A DNA stretch of 64,000 nucleotides, from NCBI RefSeq assembly GCF_000247815.1, contig NC_021673.1:39076592-39140591 (forward strand), written 5' to 3'. This stretch comes from Ficedula albicollis (lineage: Eukaryota > Chordata > Aves > Passeriformes > Muscicapidae). How positions within the stretch are numbered: position 1 is the stretch's first letter; each line of letters begins with the position of its first letter. The notes under the pieces are model-generated. The model was given only the letters and a program-made list of their open reading frames with translations, was not told where the DNA came from and did not search any database. This document shows, piece by piece, positions 1 through 12,081 of this stretch. The position numbers were made by a program, and so were the translations under genes.

Positions 1-1030
1 TAGATAGTTTACTTAGCCTCTCACACACTATAAATAACCTCTAACTAAACTAAATTAACTTATTAGCCAGGGTGACACCAGGAGCAAATGAGTGACTTTA
101 ATAAGTGCCATTTCACAGGGAAGAAACACATCAGACAGATTCCTCACAGACAAGGTTCCCCACATAAGAATGCAGGCTCTGGCATATGTACAAGATGCTA
201 TGTTCAACTTGTCTGTATGCCTGCAGCTCTTCTCCTCTCCTCAGCCAATTATTCAGCATTATGAGACTTTTAAAAAAATATTCCGTTTGCACAAGATTTC
301 CTGTTAGAGTTTTGTCTGGTTCTGAAGTGTGATGGTGCTTCTTGTTTGTGCCCACCTACATATTTGTCACCCTCAATAAATATTGAGCACACTGACTTAT
401 TTGAACTGTCTTTGAAAGACTGAGATCAGAAAGACCTGTCAACTCCTAACAACTCTGTGAGAAGTAGAGAAACCCTGGAAATGCCCACATGAGAAGGCAA
501 CTCCTCATAAATCCACATATTAAGGGAAAGCTTACATTTCCTTAGACAACAAAATCAAAGAGAAAAATCATAGAATCCTAGGGAAACAGGTTTCATTCCT
601 TTTGACAGCTATGGAAACACTGTTAATTAAATGCCTGCAGGAGGAGAAAGGCTGCTACAGAGAAGTGTCATTTTCCATGTCCACAGACACATTAAAGACA
701 CAGCCTCAGTAGAGCCTCTTGTAGAAATGTAGTTTGGGTATCATGTGGCTGCATATCACCCTAGCAATCCATATTACTCCTCCAGTCCTTTTCTTTAGCA
801 TCAGATGAAACAGTATTTCAGAGGCAGTAGGGATGTTCATCCACCACAAAGCTCTAGCCAGGTTAAAATTCACTTTTTGTATCTTTTCAGCAGCTTAAAA
901 TAATCCTATCAACCTGAAGAACACACAGTGTTTATCTTTTCTCTACCTGAAAGGGCCTCCCTTATACTCTTGAGACCCATTGCTGGTGCTCCTGCTAATT
1001 TCTATATCTCTACTTCCTTCTGTTCCTCAG
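1..1030. other. AT-rich unique DNA, no gene seen
   Basis: Only short open frames of about 70 codons occur here, on both strands and overlapping, as expected by chance. No repeat family is recognised. A short stretch near 566-600 faintly resembles the reverse complement of a CR1 3' tail but is too short and diverged to call. Confidence 0.6.
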
Positions 1031-1065
1031 GGTCACAGAACTGCAGAAACAGTGGCTTTTCAAAG
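1031..1065 (+). other. 35-nt exon-like segment (probable pseudo-exon)
   Basis: A pyrimidine-rich tract ending in CTCAG directly precedes this segment, and AAAG|GTGAGTGG follows it, so both splice consensus sites are good. The segment is only 35 nt long and no partner exon is seen. Several equally good short units occur elsewhere in the window, so a chance pseudo-exon is more likely than a real exon. Confidence 0.12.
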
Positions 1066-2690
1066 GTGAGTGGATAGCCTGGACAAAATCTTAGGAAAGT
1101 CTCAAATGTAAAAATACTTTAAGAAGACAGAAGTTTTTATTAAAAGGGGAAAAAAGAGCAAATTTTGTAGTGTTTTCTGGCAGTAAAGCAGCTGCAAACT
1201 TGTTCCTTTTTTCCTTTTATCACTCTCTTTTTCAATATAGGTTTCTGAAGAAGCTCACCAGCATGGGACATGAAAGTCCTCAAGAGTGAAATGAGGAGGT
1301 ATGTCTCAATGTCACCTCAGGAAAAAAAAAAAGTGTATTTTTTGTTGAAAAATCTAAGGGGTGCCTTTATGGATTATTGCTACCATGAAACAAGACACAG
1401 AGATGTCCCTTTTGCAGAAAACAGAAATTTATGAAATGGTATTGTCCCAGAGAAAGACTGACTAAAAGTGTCTTTTGTTTGAGAGAAGAGATTTCTAAGC
1501 ACACTTTCATAGCAGCTGCAATGGGAACACTACTATCCTTAACACAGAAAAATTAACTAATGCAAGTTCTGAGTGTTTTTCACTGAATATCAGTATAGCT
1601 GAATATTTTCACGGTTGATGAAGTCAAGGATGTCTGAAGAGGTTTAAAGTATGCACTTACACTAAAATAAAACAAGAAGTCTTGAAGTTCGGAGCTGACA
1701 GCTTAGAGGAGACTAGAACACAAACATCTGGCTGCTTCTGTTTCCCCTTTTAAGAGGCAGCAGTTCAATACCTGTTTCCTGCCTTGCTGTCCTCTTAATT
1801 TGACAGCAAGACTGAAATAATATTCATATTTGGGAGATCTGAGGTAGCAGTCAGTGAAAGGAAGAGTAGTAAAAAAAATATGAGAAACACAACATTGAAT
1901 TGTTCTTTCAATGTATTCATCTGTAAGATCTTTCTTCATGTCGCATATGATTGCTTTAAATATTGGTTTATAATCCTCTTTCCAATATTAGTAATTCCTG
2001 AAATACACACTTTGATTTCAGTAAAATTCATGTTCCAAGGTAAAAACTGTTGCTTTGTTCACAGGAGAGACAGGTCTTCTATAATGTCTATTCTTAAGGT
2101 ATTTGCTTTTTTCCCATCACCTTGCTCTTTTCCCATGTTATTGGAAGAGCTATAATTCTGTTCTGAAATAAAATTTTAAATACGTATTGAACACATTTTG
2201 AACAGCACCTGAAGTACAGGAACACAGACAATACACATTTTTTCTCTAGATTGATTTTAAAAGCCTGTGAAAAGTATGAAATTTGTGACATATCTACACA
2301 GAACAATTTCACCTTCACCTTTCATCCAAGAGTGGGGATTTTTGACACACATGAACAGCAAATAAAGGAAGGTAAAAATTGCTAGTGTCCTACTATTAAA
2401 GACAGCCTCTTTTGAGCAGAACATAGAAGATCATCTAGGTAGTTTCTATTTATTTTGTTTCATTTAATATTATCTGAATAAATATTTCTGAATGCAAAAA
2501 AACCCTTAACATTCCTTAATGAATGGTCACTTACGGGAAAACAATTCTTAAACATTTCCAGTCCAAGCCCATTTGACCATCTAAAAATTAGATTTTTCTT
2601 TGGCAAACCACAAAGACAAATCAGGCTGAACATTTACAACTTCATTAATGTATTAATAACACCATCATTTAATTTATAAGATAGACTTCT
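1066..2690. other. AT-rich unique DNA, no gene seen
   Basis: Short overlapping open frames only (up to about 90 codons), with low-complexity A and T runs. No recognisable repeat or gene. Confidence 0.6.
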
Positions 2691-2789
2691 GTTAACAAAC
2701 CATTTTTTCTCCTTGGAAGACTACTTTGCTAGAGCAGATTTTTGTTAACAAACCATTTTTTTCTCCTTGGAAGACTACTTTGCTAGAGC
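2691..2789. repeat. Tandem duplication, 53-bp period, 2 copies
   Basis: The unit starting GTTAACAAACCATT and ending TTGCTAGAGC appears at 2691-2735 and again at 2744-2789. The second copy has one extra T in the T-run. The eight bases between the copies are a short spacer. Confidence 0.9.
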
Positions 2790-4351
2790 TCTAAATCAAG
2801 CAATTGCTTTGTTGTAAGCGTGCTCAGTTTCCTTGCACATGTATTGTAGTTACATTCTGGATGTACACAAGTCTTGATGGTGGGACATCTGGAAAAAAAT
2901 ATGGTTTTCAAAGATACCTGTGCTAAATAATGGATCTCATGTGTCCTTATACAAGATAGGGTCTACTCCCTTTAAAACATAGGAAGCTTCTTTTGAATGC
3001 TAAGCTTGTTCAACAATAGCACACTATTTAAATATAATTTTCAATTAGATACCTTCCACAGTAAAGGTATTTTAATGGACTACAAAGAACAAATATCATA
3101 AGAATATGGGAAGGCTATCTCAGGTGACAAAAGTGATTCCCAGCCCAATTGCTAGCATTCACATTAGGAGGCTCTAAAACACATTTTCCTCCCTCACTGT
3201 TAAGAGCACACTGAACTGCTGTATCAAGAAGAATCAGCTCAACTGCCAGTGCAATTGCCACAGGGAATTGTCTCCATCAGTGCAACACAACAGATTTGCC
3301 TGGGCATATCACACTAACTAGCTATTTCACTACATTTAGCAGAAGAGACTGCCAAATTACTGTCTAATTCAGTGAAGATACAGATCTAGGAGTCTATTAG
3401 AGTCTTTGCTTTCACTTATAGGCTGATTTAAAGTGACAGTTCAAATCTGCTCTTGTATAACCATAAAATAATGGGATATTAATAATACAGGTTATGCATT
3501 TCATGTCAAGCTTAATTTTAAGCTTATTATCAAGATGAAATGAAATATTTAAAAATTAAAGTGAAATGATAAATGAGGAGGCTGGAGAAAGGTAACTAAA
3601 TCATACAAGTTTTATACTGTCCTTTTCCTATGTACATTGTCAAACTTTGTTATGGGTAAATGCAGTGGAACAGACATTTTTTACCTCTTGATATTAAAAA
3701 AATAGTATCCAAGCCTTGACAGATCACTTGCACATTTTTTACCCTGTATATTTTCAAGGGCAGTGCCAAGCACTGTGTCCTTCCAAGCCTTGAGAGTAGA
3801 TCCTGAAATGAAGGCAAGAGTATTAAAGAGATTAGTCAAAAATAGAGATGTCACCAATTCTAAGTGCTCCAAAGCTCCCATATTGGAATATGAAACCTTC
3901 ACAAAGATATTTATACACTTAAGAAATGTAAGAAGGGCAAATGAATGAGCTTCCCAAAAACAGTGAAGGGACAAAAACACGAGAGAGAATTTGGGGGCTG
4001 GAAGCCACATTATGTTTGAGGCTATCCTTACCAACATACATGCAAGTATGAAAGCAAGTAATTTGCAAATACCATTTAAATCCAAGCCTTGATTAGAAAC
4101 TGGACCCAGAATTATTCCTCGTGCTAAGAACACCCTCATTTTGCATTTTTCCCAAGTGTATTTGGCAATAAGGAATTTTTCCTGGGTTGTCAATAGACAA
4201 ACAGACACAAATCTTTATTATTAGCTGGATGGTCAGTGAAGAAGATTAGAGCCAAGAGCATTTATGGGAAGAACCAAGTCAGTCCTTAGCATGGGATAAG
4301 ATAGGACTAGTATTTTCAGTAGTTTTCAACCTTCCAGATTCTGCCCTGATT
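2790..4351. other. Unique noncoding DNA with one 175-codon minus-strand open frame
   Basis: No repeat family is recognised. On the minus strand 4208-3681 is open for 175 codons, the longest open frame outside the purine array, but its translation matches nothing I know. Within it, a pyrimidine-rich acceptor (CTTCATTTCAG on the minus strand) sits near 3803. See findings. Confidence 0.5.
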
Positions 4352-4389
4352 GAGTGACATTGACCTATATGAGTGACATTGACCTATAT
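4352..4389. repeat. Tandem duplication, 19-bp unit x2
   Basis: GAGTGACATTGACCTATAT occurs twice, head to tail and identical. Confidence 0.95.
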
Positions 4390-7300
4390 GCCTTAAAGAT
4401 ATAAATTTACCTTCTACAACATACTAACAGGAGACTCTAGAAACTGATGAGACACTTCCTCTCCTGAGGGCAGTTCATTCTTTTTCCTCTGAAAAGTGTC
4501 CAGACAACTGCATCATTCCTCCTTGATCCTGTTAGAAAGTAAAACTTAATGGGAAATTAAGTTTGAGAAACGAGAATCTTCCACCTGCTAAGAAATACAA
4601 ATCTTTGTACTCAGCAGTCAGATTGTGAGCCTTGAACTGAGCTTTTAGATAGCTCTAGTTCTGCTCCTCATTATGCACCATGTGGGGATACATTTTTTAA
4701 TAAGAGAGCATATCCTGATGATATCCGTGACTACTGGCTATGATTTTTATTAAAGCAGAGTAAATGTTTAATACAAAACGAATCTTTAAAATCTATGCAA
4801 ACGAGACTGCAAAACCCTAGTTGAACAAGGCAAGCTCTTTTTTCATATTGCAGGCATACATTGTGACTACTGCAAATGTCAGAGCATGAAAGATCTCCTT
4901 ACAGTGCCCAGATTTCAATACATAAAAACTTTCACCACTTTGGCTGAATGAGAGCCAATTTAATAAATCACTGAAATTTACTCTCAGAAAGCTGTTTCAA
5001 ACCTGTCCTGCTTAAAGCATCCAGTCAAAGCTCTATGAATAAACTTGATGTGTTTGTGAATCTGCGCTTATTGAGTTTAATACAATTTATTGAATATATT
5101 ATAAACATTTCAATACCCTTACATTTCCTAGGCCTGATTTTCCATTCTCTAAATTGGCAAACTCTCAGGTCAAGGAGTTTTCATGACACATTTTGCAACA
5201 TTAAATTATTTGAAACCAAGTAGAGTTTTCAAAATGTATGGTTATGATAAAAAGTGGCAGTTCCTACAAAGTATGTGAAAAGCATATTGCATTTAGATAG
5301 CCTGATAACCCTCTGCTATTTTATTATTATACCTTTATAACAATTGTTTAATTTTTGTTGAAAATTTATTACAGCTAGGTGCAATTGTTAGATTAAGATA
5401 AAATTTTAAAATAAGGGTGTTAATTCCAATGCAAAAGGAATAGGTTGAATATCCAGTGCTTTTTTTAAATAGGACATCATAAAAGATTTAGAGTTTGTTG
5501 GTTTTTTGTTTTGGGTTTTTTTTTAGCAGGGGACTTTCCAGGGCTGAATATCACAGTTATTTGCTATAGAAATCTGTATTGTTTATTGTTAGCCTATCAA
5601 GATTTTATCAATGGGTTAAAATTGAAGGAAAGAAATACAGAAAAAGATCAGTCTAAGCCTCCCCATAGTATGAAGCTCCTATTCAACAGTAGTAGTATAA
5701 ATAGCTCCCATATGAAACCTCTGGATAGAAATCAGTCATTTACTTCAAGCCATGTAATTTCTCTCTACCAATCTCTATGCAAAAATATCCCCTTTTGAGT
5801 ATCACATTCTGTGAAGTAAGCTTTATAAATGTGCTATCACATACCATACAGACAATCAAGCCACGCTCAGGAGATGTAACTGTGTAAGTAACTCAGAATT
5901 AAGAAACAAATTAGAAACAGAGGTAAGAATAGGATGCAGTTCTTCTGCTTCCTGTGCTTCAGGTTGAGGTGCTCAGCAGATGTGTGTCCTCATCAACCCA
6001 TGCTGCTCCAGGGATGCACACACGAGCAGACTCTACCTAAAAAAAGTAATCTCAACATTTCCACTCAAAACACAATGAAGCCATTTCTAGATGCAAGGAA
6101 TTCAACAATGCCCAGCTGATTTCAGTCTTTCATCAGAGTTTCTGGAGTCAGGATGGTCTGATACACCAGTGCTCAGTGGCAGAGGGAGGGGTTTCCTGCT
6201 GCTTATTCAGTAGGTGGTGGTCTGAAGTAGCATTGGATTTTAAGGAGTGTTTCCAAACCAAACTGGGATGTTTCCCAGGAACACTTTGCACAGTGTCCAT
6301 CCTCACCTTCTCCATCCCCCAAACACCTGGAAACCATCTTTCACTTCTCACACCCCACTTCTTTGACCTCCTTTCCTAATCAGCAGTGCCTTTCTTCAAC
6401 AGACTTTCCATTATCTATAAGGAGCTGTGCTTCATCCCAAATTTCACCCCCAGAGGTTCTTTTTTTTTTTCTGTCCCCACATTCAATCTTGATACTTATT
6501 TGCATGACTATTGGAAAACAGAAGTGCAGAACATGGTGAATATTTCTTTCATCTTCTACTTGGTCATTTTCATAGATGTGCTCAATTTATAGTTCAGGCA
6601 CAGGAGATTCATAGCTGTCAATCACCTTGAAGTCTGGCTAACAAGGAACCTTCAGGGGGACTCAGTCCTCAGAATTACATCATTGGGATTTATCTACACT
6701 GATAGAGGTATATAGGTATATTTTCCCCAGCAATACAAACATAAAGATTGAAGACTGAAATGGAGGAGTTTCCATGCCATTTCCCAGTCTGGCAGAGCCC
6801 ATTCTTAGAGGTACATGATGTAATAGGAACATGCATATAATAGGAATATGCATTTTTACTATATCTACCACTTCCTAGAGAAATACAGTCTCAAAATCTT
6901 CTTGAAGGCTTCTGTACACCACTCCACACGATCTACAGGATGATATTACCTCTTGCTTCTGTTGAGGGACTGGCAGTGAAACTTCTTGTTCTGTCATCTC
7001 CTTCACAGCACCACAAAAGATAAAGACAATTCCCCTAATAAGCTACATGTTATTTTTGTTGGAACAACACTATGCAACGAAAAATTGAAATCCAAATAGG
7101 CTAAAACAAGGGAGAAGTCAAAAACCATTACATATGCTCTCAAGAGGGAGTGGCATTGGCAGCCTGCAGCTATGTAACATTTCTGGTTGCCCAGCAAGAG
7201 AAAAAATATTATGTTTATTTTATTTTCTAATAGATTCCTTAAAAGCAGTTTTCTAATACCTTTTTCTACTGAAAATTGAGACACTGTGGAGCCTCCAAAG

Positions 7301-7544
7301 CTGTTGAAATTAAGGCATCATTAAAACCAGAGAATTAAAAAAGAAAATGGAAGTATTTTCTGCCAGACTTCCCTAAAGATTTTATTACTTTTATAACACT
7401 CTTTTAAGCATACTAAGTTTTTTAAAAAATATTTCTGTCAAAAGATGCTCAGTTATTTTAATGGAGAACATAGACTCAAAAACAACCTTCAGGAGGGAAG
7501 ATACAACACCCAAACCTTTCTTAAAAACAGCTGTCCTTGCCACA
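4390..7544. other. AT-rich unique DNA, no gene seen
   Basis: Scattered open frames below 100 codons. One small tandem repeat lies at 6821-6853 (listed separately). A T-run near 6459-6470 is followed by ordinary sequence. No transposon or exon could be supported. Confidence 0.55.
6821..6853. repeat. Tandem duplication, 17-bp unit x2
   Basis: TAATAGGAACATGCATA is followed immediately by TAATAGGAATATGCAT, with one C/T difference. Confidence 0.85.
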
Positions 7545-8129
7545 ACAAAGGTTAATGGTATCCTGGGCTGCATTAGGAGGAGTGCTGGCAGCAGGCTGAG
7601 GAAGGTGATCCTTCCCTTCTACCCAGCACTGGTGAGACAACTGCAGTGCTGGGTCCTGCTGTGGGTCCCCAGCACAAGTGAGACCAGCTGGAGAAAGTCC
7701 AATGAAGGCCTTGAACATGAGGAAGGGGCTGAAGCATCTCTACCATGAGGAAAGGCTGAGAAGCGCTGACTGTCCAACCTGGAGAAGGAAAAGCCCAGGA
7801 GTATCTTATCAAAGCATATAAATACCTGCAGGGAAAGTACAAAGACAACAGAGCCAGGCTCTTTTCACTGGTGCACAGTGATAAAGGACAAAAAGTGATA
7901 AAAAAGCCCAAAACACACCTTTGAATAGGAGATAACAATTTTTCACTGTGAGGGTGACCAAGAGCTGGCATACTGGCCCAAGGAACTCTATCCTCATAGA
8001 TATTAAAAGGCCATCCAGCTATGGGCTAGAATTAGTTCCAGGTGAACTTTCTTGAGTAGGGAGATGGGGTAGGATGACCTGCAGAGGTCTCTTCCAACAT
8101 CAACCATATCTGAGTCTGCAATTGTGATG
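7545..8129 (+). mobile_element. CR1 LINE, truncated 3' end
   Basis: The sequence follows the 3' part of avian CR1 retrotransposons in order. It begins with the end of the reverse-transcriptase ORF2 region (CTGCATTAGGAGGAGTGCTG, then a TCTACCCAGCACTGGTGAG block). It continues with the GAGGAAAGGCTGAG and CATATAAATACCTGCAGGG segments, the TTTTTCACTGTGAGGGTGAC segment, and the diagnostic 3' end GATGACCTGCAGAGGTCTC plus TTCCAACATCAACCAT. The tail degenerates into the 8-bp-type CR1 terminal repeat around CAATTGTGATG. It is severely 5' truncated, as is usual for CR1, and has internal deletions in the region between the ORF2 end and the 3' UTR. No intact ORF remains, so it cannot move itself. CR1 inserts without a long poly(A) tail, and no target-site duplication is expected or seen. 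Confidence 0.92.
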
Positions 8130-11100
8130 TTTCTTTATCATAAAAGTGAGCTAAACTCACAAGATCATTAAAAAAATCAGTGGTTTCAAAGACACCTTTA
8201 AAGGGGGACTGTGGGATTGCACTAAATGAAGCTCAATAGCAAATTCCTAAAAGACAGATAAGGAAAATCTCCAGAAAGAAAGCCCTCCCAAATGACTGGA
8301 GCACTGGATTGAAACAGTGTTGGTGTCAAGTCTCTAGAGTCCTAAATTCCATCCCTGTCCTCTCACAAATGCCTTACGGAAGCTGGTTAAAGTAATTTCA
8401 ACTCTCCAAGTTTCAACTACAACCTTACCTCCTAGGAATTTTATGCAGAAAAGTTAAAGCGAGATGTTTAGACATGGACATGGGGAAAAAGAAGTGCAAG
8501 GGGCTGTAAGAATAAAAAAAAATAAATTGATCAAAGGAACTACATTCATTCACTTGTTAGTATAAGAAAAACCAAAACCTCAGATCAGAAATGTTGCCTG
8601 TCCTGCAAACTGATCCTCCACATACAGCACTTTGATCCAACTGTACAATGCTGAGCTTGTAACTCATGGAACAAACGGCTCACAAGAGGTGACCTGCACC
8701 AGCTTGGCAGGTTAGTGACTTGCTCATGCTGAAGAAGCTTCACACAGCATAACTTCTTCCTGAGACTTATTCTGTTGTCTTCCATGTAGAGGTGCATAAA
8801 ATAAGGACTGGATTGTGATGACTTATGGCATTCAAGAGATATGATTCTGCTATGGATTTCAGAGGGGCACCATAAAAATTTGAATGTATACAAGCCTTAT
8901 TCCCTGAAGCATGCTGGTGAGAAACACAGCCATACAAATTCTTTAAGAATATAACTTTACATTTCAGTGCTGACGAACGTTTTGGTTTTTTGCTTATCGT
9001 TTCTGGTTTTGCTATATAGAACTGGTTCCTTTCCTTGGAGTGGGGAACACTATGAGTTAGTGTCCAGGTGGATCTGTAACACTGTTCCTGTGCACTATCA
9101 CTATCCTTTAAGGTCAGCTGCCACAAGGTTCATAGAGGGGCTGTCTGGGTGTCACTCCAAAAAACCCCAGCATTTAAGCCTATCTCAGGAACATAAGATA
9201 GCTATTGGTCTGTCTCAGGACTCCTTTCTTGGTCAACCACAGCAGCAGAGCTGGAAGAGTCCTGAGGTTCCCCTGCCACAACAATTGAATCATCTTTGAT
9301 GCTACAAGGCCTTTATAATAAGTGCATGTATGTGGCTAGAGAGCTAAAAATTCAGTTTGCCTTTGGGAAAAATCGCTTTGTGTCCCCATGGGCAAGCTAA
9401 GAGGAGGGCAGAAAAACCTTCGAGACTAACATTTAGAGAATGGTTGAAGCTCTGGAAAGCTATGACAAGAAAACAGATAATCAGTCTGGGGAAAAGTGGC
9501 TAAGCAGCCATCGCAATGTGCCAGTCAAACAGCAGGGAAGAACCCATCAGCCCAAACAAATGGAAAGCAATGAAAAACACTCTCTGTAATTGCTAAAAAA
9601 GATTGTACGTGAGGGAGGCAAAGGAAATCCATTGGGAAGGCGCTGCACCGGGCTTATTAAATACCAAGGCAGACAATAAGGCCAATAAAACATAACGGAT
9701 GCTTAAGGAACTGTTAAACTCTTAAGTGGAAAAGGTATTAAATTAAACAAAAGAAGCCAGACTTCTATTGGGACAAGAACAGCTCATCCCACTGGTACAA
9801 AAAGACAGAAAATGCAATTAGCAGCTGAGATGGAACAGCAAAATAAGAGAATAATATAGCTGAAGCTCTAGGGAGGCCCAGACTCTGAGTTCTTCAGTCT
9901 GAACAGAAGAACAAAAAAACCCACAGAAACAAAAAAACACCATAAAAAAAATTCCCAGTATATTACTAAAAAGTCATACAGCATAAGATGAAATCACTAA
10001 CAGTTAGTTGCTGGAAGATACCGGAGGGCTACAGCAAATGTCTCTGAAAAATGAAATCAAAGTTTTCTCAAAGTATGTCATTCAGAATGACCCAGAAAAA
10101 TATCATGCAGTTAATACACTTTCTAATATAAATTCACCTACTCTCTTTTATGACTGAATTTGTTATTCAATGGACAGATCACTACTAGGATACTCAGGTC
10201 AGAGCCATGTGAGCTTCCCCAAAGCTGTACCCCACCACCAGCTTTCACCAACATCCAGGCCACCAGCCCCTCTCATCACTTTCTTTTTAAGACATGAAGT
10301 TATTGAAACGAAAAAAAAAACCCATGAAGTGTCAGTAAGATTATACTACTGTTGACAAAAATCTTCCATTTGGACTCCAAAAGAAAATGAAAAAGAGCAA
10401 GAGACATGGGACAGCAAGCCCAGACCAAGACAGCCTCCTCTCAGTCACAAAATGAGGCAGTGAAAGACAGAAAAAACTCTGAATGGGGAAAAAAAGATAA
10501 CATTTCACCTCTCTAATTTGTGGGACTAGGTATCTTCTCAGTAGTAAAGGGGTCATGCATGTATAGTACCAACCTTCAGAGCTATGACTTCTAGATGCAG
10601 TACAAATACAGAAAGACAGAAGCAGTAAGCCACTTTTGCATTAATCAGGTTGTAAATGCTGCCTGAATTCCACAAGTAACCACTTCTGCCTGCCTCCTAA
10701 TTGGAGATAGGTCACCAAAAAAAAAAAAAAGTCTCTGTCAGGATATTCCAAATGTCTCTTTCAGAGAAAAGAAGTCTAAACCTTGGAGAAGTATGTGACA
10801 ACTGAAAATGGAGCACACAAACTAAACAACCTTTTAAACAATGCCTTGATTTTGGGCACATCTCTGTAGATCTTTAGTGGTGAAAGTAGTGTCTTGTCAT
10901 GCTGCAAAATAGATATTTACTTACCCAGCAGATGGTACATTGACACTAAGTTAGTGCTCTCTGCAGACATTAAGATGACAAAGTGTGTCAAAGGACATAG
11001 GACAAATACACGAAAGGGAGGGGAAACCTAGAGAGCTCCTGAATGCCTCACTTGAGCAAACGGTTTTAAGCTGCCAAGACTGGAATTGAGTATGGCACAG

Positions 11101-11288
11101 CTTAGTCATTCCCTAAAAAACACTCTGTTGAAAGTGCTCAGTTCCACCAATTCCTAAACTAAGTTTTTCCTGAAAGGTCTAATGAGGCCAGTAACCAAGA
11201 GCAGCAGACATGATCTTGGCAGGATTGGCAGGAGTTATTTCTTTGCCTTAAGCCTTCTAAGAAAGGTTTGTTTTGCAACAAGGAATAT
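8130..11288. other. Unique noncoding DNA; possible conserved regulatory patch at 9440-9740
   Basis: No repeats are recognised. Around 9600-9740 the sequence is less AT-rich and holds closely packed motif-like words: CCATTG and ACAATA (SOX-like), CCAATAAAACAT (homeobox/CDX-like) and TTAAGTGG (NKX2-like). It retains CpGs in an otherwise AT-rich setting. A 36-nt exon-like unit on the minus strand lies at about 10927-10962, with a good acceptor and the donor G|GTAAGTAAA. It is probably a pseudo-exon. Confidence 0.4.
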
Positions 11289-12081
11289 TCACTCCCCAAG
11301 AACATGGAGTGCCTGTAAGTCTAGTTCCTCTCTTAAAGACCATTCCTGCTGTGCCACTGAAATTGGTGGCAGCACTGAAACTGCCACTTCCTCAGCACCC
11401 GCTGCTTCTGCAAATGCATGCAAGATTTTGTGTTCTAGGAGCTTTTTGAGAAAGCTGTGCAGGCTGAAGTCTCAAGACGAAAAAAAAGCCACATAATACA
11501 ATGCAGGAAGCTATTGAAAGAACAGAAGCTTTTAATATAGTGAGTTGCAAGTGTCACACCTTTAACCTGTTTGAATACTACACCACAAACTTGAGTTAGG
11601 TTTTTGGTCTGCAGACTCTTTACCACCCATAAAGATCATAAAACTCCTGTCTACAAACAAGTAGGAGGCATTTCTAGGGAATACCTGTTCTATACAATGT
11701 ATTTCTTCAGCTACCCCAAAGCTGCTGATAGATCCCAGCAGGAGCAACAATAGACCTTCATTAGGTCTCACCAACTGAAGGAAGCCACACTGGGCCATTT
11801 CTCCTATATTTTCTTTCCCTGTTTGGTCCACATCAGGTATTGTGACAACCAGATCAGTTTCATTCTTGCTCTGACTGCAAGAAACAGCTAAAAAATATAT
11901 TCAACGCAGCCCTTTCCATCTTCTGTATGCTAAGGCGGTCATTCCAATTTCCCAGAAAGTCTTTCAGTGTCATACAGAGCAAGTTATCTAAAAACCCACA
12001 CTCCTTGAGTGCTTGTAAGCACTGTTGGTGATCTTGCATCCACAAAACAAACAAAATCCTCACATTCCAGCAGCCTCCTAA
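11289..12081 (-). other. Coding-like tract: candidate exons or decayed gene, unidentified
   Basis: Reading the minus strand there are three stretches that look coded. (1) From 12081, after a good acceptor (TCTCTGGGACTGTGCAG), an open frame runs to a stop at 11860 and includes the residues CLQALKECGFLDNLL. (2) 11874-11685 follows a strong acceptor (TTTAGCTGTTTCTTGCAG), is open for 63 codons in a different frame (includes DLVVTIPDVDQTGKEN and CGFLQLVRPNEG), and ends at CAG|GTATTC. (3) 11463-11289 follows a T-rich acceptor and is open for 57 codons (includes HAFAEAAGAEEVAVSV) to a TGA. The composition is leucine/glutamate-rich and helical in feel, like an ARM/HEAT-type protein, but I recognise no family. 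The phases of (1)-(2) and (2)-(3) do not join cleanly with the sites named, so this may be a frameshifted remnant, part of a real gene with other boundaries, or coincidence. Confidence 0.22.

Noticed and set aside
560..600. Possible reverse-strand CR1 tail (ATCATAGAATCCTAGGG)
   Set aside because: Only about 17 bp is reminiscent, with no supporting CR1 sequence beside it. The similar ATCACAGAATCCTGAGGG at about 54820 was rejected for the same reason.
7573..7971. 132-codon open frame antisense to the 7.5-8.1 kb region
   Set aside because: It lies inside, and opposite to, a recognisable CR1 3' end.
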